Origin: Methanobacteriaceae archaeon
Lineage (GTDB): Archaea > Methanobacteriota > Methanobacteria > Methanobacteriales > Methanobacteriaceae
Direction of reading: 5' to 3'
Length of the DNA stretch: 17,511 bases
Assembly (NCBI GenBank): GCA_030693105.1
Contig: JAUYBK010000137.1
Span: 1-17,511, forward strand
A program made the translations under genes and the position numbers. The stretch's first letter is position 1. Every line of letters starts with the position of its first letter. Under the pieces are notes generated by a model, which did not search any database, was not told where the DNA came from, and was given only the letters and a program-made list of their open reading frames with translations. Shown here one piece after another: positions 5,997 through 9,703 of this stretch.

Positions 5997-6040
5997 TTCA
6001 CCTCAATATTATATTATAGTTCATCCTATATAAACTTATT
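5997..6040 (-). promoter_or_regulatory. class A promoter/SD cassette for the 51-aa gene at 5993
   Basis: Minus strand: AATAAGTTTATATAGGATGA (TATA about 6027-6034), then TATAATATTGAGGTGAAA and ATG. It differs from the copy at 5819 by only one base in the TATA region. Confidence 0.75.
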
Positions 6041-6054
6041 GTATAAAAAAATAA

Positions 6055-6327
6055 TTATCGGTGATCCTCAATAGATGCACCGATTCTTAATAAGATGTTG
6101 TGCACATTATCAAGATATCTTTCAACATCCTTAGGATCAGATATATAAATAAACCATTCATTGTTTGATCCTAGACTTTTATTGATGGTCATTTTTATTT
6201 CTAGCCAAGAATAATTATCTATTACTTTTAAAAATAGTTGCTTGGTTTTGATGGATATTTTAACTTTATCTGTTCCATATTCCCAGATCTCTATTTTTAG
6301 CTTTTTATCAATGTTTTTTATTTTCAT
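6055..6327 (-). CDS. hypothetical protein, 90 aa
   Basis: Not recognised. It is beta-rich at first (KLKIEIWEYGTDKVKISIKTKQLFLKVI, then SWLEIKMTI) and ends with a helix (DVERYLDNVHNILLRIGA). The LLRIG near the end also occurs in the following 137-aa protein, whose N-terminal KKLSIHICNDNKSL is vaguely similar, so a distant relationship is possible. The frame is open ten codons further upstream, but the SD ATAGGTGAAAAA sits directly before the ATG at 6327, and the upstream ATG falls inside the leader. The promoter is class B (TATA about 6361-6368). Confidence 0.75.
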   Translation of the reverse strand: MKIKNIDKKLKIEIWEYGTDKVKISIKTKQLFLKVIDNYSWLEIKMTINKSLGSNNEWFIYISDPKDVERYLDNVHNILLRIGASIEDHR

Positions 6328-6330
6328 TTT

Positions 6331-6370
6331 TTCACCTATATTATACTTATATCTCATTACTTATATAATT
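6331..6370 (-). promoter_or_regulatory. class B promoter/SD cassette for the 90-aa gene
   Basis: Minus strand: TTATATAAGTAATGAGATAT (TATA about 6361-6368), then AAGTATAATATAGGTGAAA and ATG. This second cassette version is shared with the three genes upstream on this strand. Confidence 0.7.
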
Positions 6371-6381
6371 TTCTAAAAAAA

Positions 6382-6795
6382 TTAATAATTGGGATAATCT
6401 TCTTTAGTTAAAATATTATCGGTAACTAAATGTATATGATCTATCCCTATTCTTAAAAGATCATTATCTTTAAGAATAATTGATCCTACTTCTTTATTAT
6501 TTTCACCATATACTATTAACATTTCTTTTATGCTATCAAATTCTAAAGCTTTTATCTTTATATCAATATAGGCTTGATGTGTAACAAAACTAAAATTAAT
6601 GGTATTTGAAATAATTCTTTCACCTAAATAAGATTTTTTTAGATGCTCTATTCCATATGTATAATTTTCTATTGTTTGATTTTGTATCCATAAACTTTTA
6701 TTATCGTTGCATATATGGATCGATAATTTTTTATTTTCTAGGTTTATTCTTTCTTTTATATCTTCTAGATTAAGATCTTTTAAAAATACTACCAT
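6382..6795 (-). CDS. hypothetical protein, 137 aa
   Basis: Function unknown. The N-terminus is MVVFLKDLNLEDIKERI; the rest is beta-rich (KLSIHICNDNKSLWIQNQ, INFSFVTHQAYIDIKIKAL, KEMLIVYGENNKEVGSIIL). It is a soluble protein with no clear motif. The KDLNLEDI segment is encoded by a 23-nt stretch (6758-6780) that is identical to one in the next upstream gene (7005-7027), although it lies at a different place in that protein. The start at 6795 follows ATAGGTGGTTTAA, and the class B cassette upstream is identical over about 60 bases with that of the 85-aa gene. A strong hairpin (6448-6478) lies in the 3' part of the gene. Confidence 0.75.
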   Translation of the reverse strand: MVVFLKDLNLEDIKERINLENKKLSIHICNDNKSLWIQNQTIENYTYGIEHLKKSYLGERIISNTINFSFVTHQAYIDIKIKALEFDSIKEMLIVYGENNKEVGSIILKDNDLLRIGIDHIHLVTDNILTKEDYPNY

Positions 6796-6798
6796 TTA

Positions 6799-6850
6799 AA
6801 CCACCTATATTATACTTATATCTCATTACATATAAAGTTTTTTAAAAAAT
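6799..6850 (-). promoter_or_regulatory. class B promoter/SD cassette for the 137-aa gene
   Basis: Minus strand: AACTTTATATGTAATGAGAT (TATA about 6830-6837), then AAGTATAATATAGGTGG and ATG at 6795. The same bases recur at 7127-7180. Confidence 0.75.
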
Positions 6851-6865
6851 AATAATGTTAATAGG

Positions 6866-7123
6866 TTATAATTCTTTTAGGCTTAATAAATAACCTAAAC
6901 TTATTTGCTCCTGGTGTTGTTTTTCATAATCATATATGACGATAGGCTCTTTTGATCCGCTATATAAGATTATTTCAACATTAAAGCTTTTTTCTAGCTT
7001 AAAAATATCTTCTAGATTAAGATCTTTAACGTCTATTTTTAACTTTTTTATGTTTGTTTTAATTATTTTTTTTCTTTTTTCTTTTTTTTCCAATTCTTTT
7101 ATTAATTCTTTTATTTCTACCAT
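6866..7123 (-). CDS. hypothetical protein with N-terminal basic coiled-coil, 85 aa
   Basis: Not recognised. Residues 1-30 form a highly charged heptad-like helix (MVEIKELIKELEKKEKRKKIIKTNIKKL), suggesting a coiled coil. KDLNLEDI follows (about 33-40), then a beta-rich tail (NVEIILYSGSKEPIVIYDY) and LGYLLSLKEL. The start at 7123 is preceded by ATAGGTGGTTTAA. The cassette and the KDLNLEDI codons match the 137-aa gene at the DNA level, suggesting recent duplication or recombination between the two loci. Confidence 0.75.
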   Translation of the reverse strand: MVEIKELIKELEKKEKRKKIIKTNIKKLKIDVKDLNLEDIFKLEKSFNVEIILYSGSKEPIVIYDYEKQHQEQISLGYLLSLKEL

Positions 7124-7126
7124 TTA

Positions 7127-7180
7127 AACCACCTATATTATACTTATATCTCATTACATATAAAGTTTTTTAAAAAATAA
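7127..7180 (-). promoter_or_regulatory. class B promoter/SD cassette for the 85-aa gene
   Basis: Minus strand: AACTTTATATGTAATGAGAT (TATA about 7158-7165), then AAGTATAATATAGGTGG. It is identical to the copy at 6799-6850. Confidence 0.75.
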
Positions 7181-7185
7181 TAATA

Positions 7186-7221
7186 ATAGAGTATTTTATA
7201 AAAAAGAGGTTGATACTCTAT
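7186..7221. repeat. inverted repeat, 9-bp arms
   Basis: ATAGAGTAT (7186-7194) and ATACTCTAT (7213-7221), perfect, loop 18. It spans the stop codon of the 103-aa gene. Confidence 0.85.
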
Positions 7222-7507
7222 CATCATTATAATGGATATATGAGATATCCAAATTGTATCGTGTTTTTAAAGCTTTTAATAATAAGACACGATCGTACTT
7301 AGAATATATTAAAAACCAATTTAATAATATTCCCGTTCTAATAGGATCGTTCTTTTTAAGACAATTCTTAAAAAATCCTATTATTTCTTCTTTTTTATCT
7401 TTATACTTTTTATTTTTTCCATAATCCTTATCTATAACTTTATATAGATAACTAAAATCTGTTACTCCGTCAGGTACTAATATATTGTTTTTTAACACTT
7501 TCACCAT
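7196..7507 (-). CDS. hypothetical protein, 103 aa
   Basis: Function unknown. It opens MVKVLKNNILVPDGVTDFSYLYKVIDKDYG, continues with a lysine-rich stretch (KKYKDKKEEIIGFFKNCLKKND), then a helical region (IRTGILLNWFLIYSKYDRVLLLKALKTRY) and a short C-terminal tail. The overall helical, basic character could fit a small DNA- or RNA-binding fold, but no motif is visible. The frame can start at a GTG inside the SD sequence; I choose the ATG at 7507, seven bases after AGGTG. Three inverted repeats (7186-7221, 7340-7382, 7428-7451) lie in the gene or across its stop. Confidence 0.7.
   Translation of the reverse strand: MVKVLKNNILVPDGVTDFSYLYKVIDKDYGKNKKYKDKKEEIIGFFKNCLKKNDPIRTGILLNWFLIYSKYDRVLLLKALKTRYNLDISYIHYNDDRVSTSFL
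7340..7382. repeat. nested inverted repeat, 8 + 9 bp arms
   Basis: Outer arms AATAGGAT (7340-7347) and ATCCTATT (7375-7382); inner arms TTTTTAAGA (7353-7361) and TCTTAAAAA (7366-7374) with a 4-nt loop. A one-sided 5-nt bulge separates them. Confidence 0.85.
7428..7451. repeat. inverted repeat, 9-bp arms
   Basis: TTATCTATA (7428-7436) and TATAGATAA (7443-7451), perfect, loop 6, within the 103-aa gene. Confidence 0.85.
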
Positions 7508-7510
7508 CTT

Positions 7511-7553
7511 TTTCACCTATATTATACTTATATCTCATTACATATAAAACCTT
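7511..7553 (-). promoter_or_regulatory. class B promoter/SD cassette for the 103-aa gene
   Basis: Minus strand: GGTTTTATATGTAATGAGAT (TATA about 7542-7549), then AAGTATAATATAGGTGAAA and ATG at 7507. Confidence 0.75.
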
Positions 7554-7686
7554 TGATCTAAGATCAGTTATATTTTCACCAATTGATATATACTAAATAG
7601 GTGATAAAGTGTAAACTTTCACTATTATTATTAATAGAAATAGTATTAAATCTATATTACAATAAAATAAAATAATATTACTAACT

Positions 7687-7735
7687 TTTAAAAAAAAAAT
7701 AATAATATGCTAACTTATAAAGTTAAAGTTAGCAT
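7687..7735 (-). terminator. probable terminator of the 188-aa gene
   Basis: Perfect 10-bp arms at 7707-7716 and 7726-7735 (ATGCTAACTT/AAGTTAGCAT), loop 9. On the minus strand they are followed by ATTATTA and a run of nine or ten T. The stem overlaps the stop codon. Archaeal termination depends mainly on the T run; the stem belongs to the hairpin-rich zone. Confidence 0.55.
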
Positions 7736-8281
7736 AATACTACTAGGTGGATTTATAGCTTCGTCGCTATAAATCAATCTCATGTCGTTTATGTAGATTG
7801 GGTTATTATACTCTAATTGGGGATCTTCTATTGGGTATAATTCCCGATCTTCTAGATTTAACCCGACCTCTATCTCTAAGGTTGGATATACATCTAGTGT
7901 ATCTACATCAAGATCAATACCTTTATAGAATTCATCTCTAAAAGAATTTATGTCTTCTAGAAATTCATCTTCACCCACTTTAACATGATCAATAAGCTCT
8001 TTGATTATGTTAAGATATATCTTGTTCGTCATAAAGTGATATCTCTCAAAGATATCACTTTCGTTTAATAGATCTTTTAAAAGATCTATTAAATTTTGGT
8101 TTTTTAAACTAGAAAATAAAATATTTTCTAGTTCCCGCATATATCCTATCTCAAAGGATAAGGATATATTTTCAAAGAAATTTAAATCTTCTATTAGTGT
8201 ATCATGATTTAAATTTTCTTTCACTACTACTATTAGTTTTTCATCTATTTGTTTTCTAGTTTTTATTGTCTTAGTGTTCAT
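7715..8281 (-). CDS. hypothetical acidic protein, 188 aa, gene packed with inverted repeats
   Basis: Function unknown. The N-terminus is basic (MNTKTIKTRKQIDEKLIVVVKENL), the middle is helical and acidic (NFFENISLSFEIGYMRELENILFSSLKNQNLIDLLKDLLNE), and the C-terminal third is beta-like and acidic (DLDVDTLDVYPTLEIEVGLNLEDRELYPIEDPQLEY). There is no membrane segment. The start at 8281 follows ATAGGTGAAATT, with a TATA box at about 8315-8322. The reading frame contains at least six perfect inverted repeats with 9-15 bp arms, including a 30-bp palindrome at 8064-8093. Its sequence therefore seems shaped as much by DNA structure as by protein function. Confidence 0.75.
   Translation of the reverse strand: MNTKTIKTRKQIDEKLIVVVKENLNHDTLIEDLNFFENISLSFEIGYMRELENILFSSLKNQNLIDLLKDLLNESDIFERYHFMTNKIYLNIIKELIDHVKVGEDEFLEDINSFRDEFYKGIDLDVDTLDVYPTLEIEVGLNLEDRELYPIEDPQLEYNNPIYINDMRLIYSDEAINPPSSIMLTLTL
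7750..7775. repeat. inverted repeat, 10-bp arms
   Basis: GATTTATAGC (7750-7759) and GCTATAAATC (7766-7775), perfect, loop TTCGTC, inside the 188-aa gene. Confidence 0.9.
8033..8061. repeat. inverted repeat, 11-bp arms
   Basis: AAAGTGATATC (8033-8043) and GATATCACTTT (8051-8061), perfect, loop 7. It ends two bases before the 30-bp palindrome. Confidence 0.9.
8064..8093. repeat. perfect 30-bp palindrome
   Basis: TTTAATAGATCTTTT followed without spacer by its reverse complement. It lies wholly inside the 188-aa coding sequence. Spacer-free palindromes of this size can extrude as cruciforms and are usually unstable in replication. Confidence 0.95.
8107..8133. repeat. inverted repeat, 12-bp arms
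   Basis: AACTAGAAAATA (8107-8118) and TATTTTCTAGTT (8122-8133), perfect, loop of 3. Confidence 0.9.
8139..8169. repeat. inverted repeat, 9-bp arms, alternative right arm
   Basis: ATATATCCT (8139-8147) pairs perfectly with AGGATATAT (8161-8169). An inner AGGATA (8155-8160) gives a second, shorter pairing. Confidence 0.8.
8178..8216. repeat. inverted repeat, 11-bp arms
   Basis: AAATTTAAATC (8178-8188) and GATTTAAATTT (8206-8216), loop 17. It extends to about 15 bp if one bulged T is allowed. Confidence 0.85.
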
Positions 8282-8284
8282 AAT

Positions 8285-8325
8285 TTCACCTATCTTTCTA
8301 TTTATTTTAAGATCATATAAATCTT
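8285..8325 (-). promoter_or_regulatory. promoter/SD for the 188-aa gene
   Basis: Minus strand: AGATTTATATGATC (TATA about 8315-8322), then an A-rich spacer and GATAGGTGAAATT directly before the ATG at 8281. It keeps the spacing of the other cassettes but not their spacer sequence. Confidence 0.65.
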
Positions 8326-8359
8326 TTTATATAACCTTAAAATATTTACTTGAAATAAG

Positions 8360-8395
8360 CTTACTACTATTATTATAAAAAAGAATAGTAGTAAG
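8360..8395 (-). terminator. 12-bp inverted repeat downstream of the 101-aa gene
   Basis: CTTACTACTATT (8360-8371) and AATAGTAGTAAG (8384-8395), perfect, loop 12 containing six T on the minus strand. It lies between the end of one unit and the promoter of the next, so termination is likely. It is also a member of the hairpin-rich zone. Confidence 0.5.
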
Positions 8396-8416
8396 AAAAT
8401 TACATCATAAATCATA

Positions 8417-8722
8417 TTAAATCTCTCTCTTATAATATTCTTCTTGCGCCTGGGATAATTTTTTCCTATTGGCGTATATAGATGTGTCCGTCATATATGC
8501 AATTTTTTCGATCCACCGGTGAATATCTTCACCGGTGGTTATTATTTCATCATTTATTTTTATTATTTCTTTAATCTCTTTAATCTCTATCTCTAATAAT
8601 GACAATAATTTACTTGCTTTTAATTTATTATGTTCTGCTTTTTTTATTATATTCCTGGTCTCTATAAAGGTTGGTTCTTTATCTAGTTGTTTTTTTAACT
8701 TTATGGTATTTTCAATTTTCAT
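8417..8722 (-). CDS. hypothetical coiled-coil protein, 101 aa
   Basis: Not recognised. The protein is nearly all helix, rich in Lys, Glu and Ile, with heptad-like spacing (KLKASKLLSLLEIEIKEIKEIIKINDEI at about 33-60). After a break with GEDIHRWIEKIAYMTDTS it ends in a charged helix (KKLSQAQEEYYKREI). A coiled-coil structural or regulatory role is possible. The start follows CGGTGATAAT, and the gene begins 29 nt after the stop of the 92-aa gene, so it is probably the third gene of that operon. A strong hairpin with CACCGGTG arms lies inside (8513-8538). Confidence 0.75.
   Translation of the reverse strand: MKIENTIKLKKQLDKEPTFIETRNIIKKAEHNKLKASKLLSLLEIEIKEIKEIIKINDEIITTGEDIHRWIEKIAYMTDTSIYANRKKLSQAQEEYYKREI
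8513..8538. repeat. GC-rich hairpin, 11-bp arms
   Basis: CCACCGGTGAA (8513-8523) and TTCACCGGTGG (8528-8538), perfect, loop TATC. Each arm itself contains the palindrome CACCGGTG, which recurs at 9052-9059. It is conspicuously GC-rich in very AT-rich surroundings. Confidence 0.95.
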
Positions 8723-8751
8723 ATTATCACCGTTAAAAAATATAAGAGGTA

Positions 8752-9030
8752 TTAAATCAGATTGATTTTTAACTTTAAAAGATCAATCTCAATTCTTTCT
8801 ACCTCAATTCTTTGATGTAGAGTTTTTATTTCACCAACTACCAGAAAATAGTTTCTTTGGTACCTATCCTTATCTCCTTTGCTATTGTGTAGCGATAAAA
8901 GACTATTAAGGTCTTTTATCATAGCGGTTTTATTGTCAATCTCATTTAAGAGATTTTCGATTATCTTCTTTCTTTGATTTATCTGGGTTAATCGCATAGC
9001 GATTAACCTTTTTTTAAATTTTCCTTTCAT
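8752..9030 (-). CDS. hypothetical basic coiled-coil protein, 92 aa
   Basis: Function unknown. Almost entirely helical: MKGKFKKRLIAMRLTQINQRKKIIENLLNEIDNKTAMIKDLNSLLSL, a loop NSKGDKDRYQRN, then VVGEIKTLHQRIEVERIEIDLLKLKINLI. This is the layout of an antiparallel coiled-coil hairpin. The frame is open eight codons upstream, but the ATG at 9030 overlaps the TGA of the 46-aa gene as ATGA and follows GAAGTGAT, so I take that start. Four inverted repeats lie in it, including GGTTAATCGC/GCGATTAACC near its 5' end. Confidence 0.75.
   Translation of the reverse strand: MKGKFKKRLIAMRLTQINQRKKIIENLLNEIDNKTAMIKDLNSLLSLHNSKGDKDRYQRNYFLVVGEIKTLHQRIEVERIEIDLLKLKINLI
8759..8789. repeat. inverted repeat, 8 + 6 bp arms
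   Basis: AGATTGAT (8759-8766) and ATCAATCT (8782-8789) continue inward as TTTTAA (8767-8772) and TTAAAA (8775-8780), with one bulged G and a 2-nt loop. It lies at the 3' end of the 92-aa gene. Confidence 0.85.
8894..8920. repeat. inverted repeat, 10-bp arms
   Basis: GATAAAAGAC (8894-8903) and GTCTTTTATC (8911-8920), perfect, loop 7, inside the 92-aa gene. Confidence 0.9.
8986..9008. repeat. inverted repeat, 10-bp arms
   Basis: GGTTAATCGC (8986-8995) and GCGATTAACC (8999-9008), perfect, loop ATA, near the 5' end of the 92-aa gene. Confidence 0.9.
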
Positions 9031-9167
9031 TTTATCACTTCTTCCGATTGACACCGGTGGAGTATTCGACCGGTGAGATCTTTATTTAAAGGTTCTTTAT
9101 CTTGCTTTTTAAAGCAAGATTTGAACCAGGGTTGGTTTGTCGTTTCATTTATTTTTTCACTGTACAT
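9027..9167 (-). CDS. small hypothetical protein, 46 aa
   Basis: A 46-codon frame with a good start: TTAGGTGGTAAT directly before the ATG and TATA-like bases (CTTTAAATA at about 9192-9200) upstream. The product is basic and hydrophilic (MYSEKINETTNQPWFKSCFKKQDKEPLNKDLTGRILHRCQ, ending SEEVIK), with two cysteines but no recognised motif. Its TGA overlaps the ATG of the 92-aa gene, so it leads a probable three-gene unit with the two coiled-coil proteins. Two inverted repeats (9052-9075, 9091-9127) sit in this very short gene. Confidence 0.65.
   Translation of the reverse strand: MYSEKINETTNQPWFKSCFKKQDKEPLNKDLTGRILHRCQSEEVIK
9052..9075. repeat. inverted repeat, 7-bp arms with CACCGGTG core
   Basis: CACCGGT (9052-9058) and ACCGGTG (9069-9075), loop 10. 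It shares its core with the hairpin at 8513-8538. Confidence 0.8.
9091..9127. repeat. inverted repeat, 10-bp arms plus outer GGTTC/GAACC
   Basis: ATCTTGCTTT (9099-9108) and AAAGCAAGAT (9111-9120) with a 2-nt loop; GGTTC (9091-9095) and GAACC (9123-9127) pair outside it across a small internal loop. It lies inside the 46-aa gene. Confidence 0.9.
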
Positions 9168-9189
9168 ATTACCACCTAAGATCACCCTA

Positions 9190-9240
9190 CTATTTAAAGT
9201 ATTTGTACCATTTAGTGTTTTTTATGTCCTATTTAGTGTT
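9190..9240 (-). promoter_or_regulatory. promoter region of the 46-aa/coiled-coil unit with a 21-bp-spaced direct repeat
   Basis: A TATA-like CTTTAAATA is at about 9192-9200 on the minus strand; TACAAATA, 8-9 bases further upstream, is an alternative that would leave the SD in the transcript. ATTTAGTGTT occurs at 9210-9219 and 9231-9240, 21 bp apart, just upstream. This is a likely pair of regulator sites on one DNA face. Confidence 0.4.
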
Positions 9241-9271
9241 ATTTGAGATCCTTATTATACTAGTGCGTTCT

Positions 9272-9306
9272 AAGTTATAAGTTATAAGTTATAAGTTATG
9301 AGTTAT
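9272..9306. repeat. heptanucleotide tandem repeat
   Basis: Four AAGTTAT units (9272-9299) followed by one GAGTTAT (9300-9306). A short, slippage-prone array in a gene-free stretch. Confidence 0.9.
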
Positions 9307-9400
9307 GAGCTGAAGATCGAAAGGAAGCACAGATCGTGTATGTGCGAAGAGGCTACGGTAGTGCTCCAATTTAGCGAGAAATTTATAGGGAATTTTTTTT
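9300..9400 (+). ncRNA. possible structured RNA, weak
   Basis: The stretch 9168-9442 has no gene. Within it, about 9307-9365 is clearly less AT-rich than its surroundings. It can form a stem GGAaGCAC/GTGCTCC (one bulge) around an inner GCACA/TGTGC hairpin, and is followed by T8 at 9393-9400, a possible plus-strand terminator. No known RNA family is recognised and it is not a tRNA. It could equally be leftover sequence. Confidence 0.15.
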
Positions 9401-9408
9401 GGTTCTAC

Positions 9409-9441
9409 AGCAAAATGTTTTGCTAAAATAATAAAAAAAAA
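9409..9441 (-). terminator. probable terminator after the 85-aa gene at 9443
   Basis: On the minus strand a run of nine T (9433-9441) follows the stop codon at once, then an A/T tract. AGCAAAA/TTTTGCT (9409-9415 and 9418-9424) forms a 7-bp stem with a 2-nt loop beyond it. The T run alone would suffice for archaeal termination. Confidence 0.5.
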
Positions 9442-9442
9442 G

Positions 9443-9700
9443 TTATTCATTCTCAGCAGCCTCAAGCTGGCGCAAATGAACCAGGGCCGCTAAAAACTCT
9501 GATCTCATAATGCTCGTTAGCTCGTCCCAGGGCATATACTGTATTATCTCTTCATCGCTTCCTTTCTCCCTAATTAAAACTCCCATAAATTCGCCCATAA
9601 ACACTGCGTCGTCGTCATACGACTCATTTACACGTCGAAATAACTCCATCCCCTCAGACAAACATCGTATAATCTCTACATACTCCCAAACAGGCATCAT
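9443..9700 (-). CDS. hypothetical acidic helical protein, 85 aa
   Basis: Not recognised. It is helical and acidic: MMPVWEYVEIIRCLSEGMELFRRVNESYDDDAVFMGEFMGVLIREKG, then MPWDELTSIMRSEFLAALVHLRQLEAAENE. There is no membrane segment. It starts 3 nt after the stop of the ligase-like gene and has a near-ideal SD (AAAGGAGGAATAAGTT before ATGATG), so it is the second gene of that operon. It may be a partner of the ligase-like protein; that rests on position only. Its base composition is clearly richer in G+C than the genes left of 9200. Confidence 0.8.
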   Translation of the reverse strand: MMPVWEYVEIIRCLSEGMELFRRVNESYDDDAVFMGEFMGVLIREKGSDEEIIQYMPWDELTSIMRSEFLAALVHLRQLEAAENE

Positions 9701-9703
9701 AAC

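Noticed and set aside
7601..7622. GTGATAAAGT/ACTTTCAC imperfect inverted repeat between 7553 and 7687
   Set aside because: One bulge and no link to a promoter. The gap 7554-7686 otherwise shows only AT-rich sequence without gene or signal.
9300..9420. Possible tRNA gene
   Set aside because: No T-arm with GTTC flanked by a complementary stem, no acceptor stem and no anticodon arm could be fitted on either strand.
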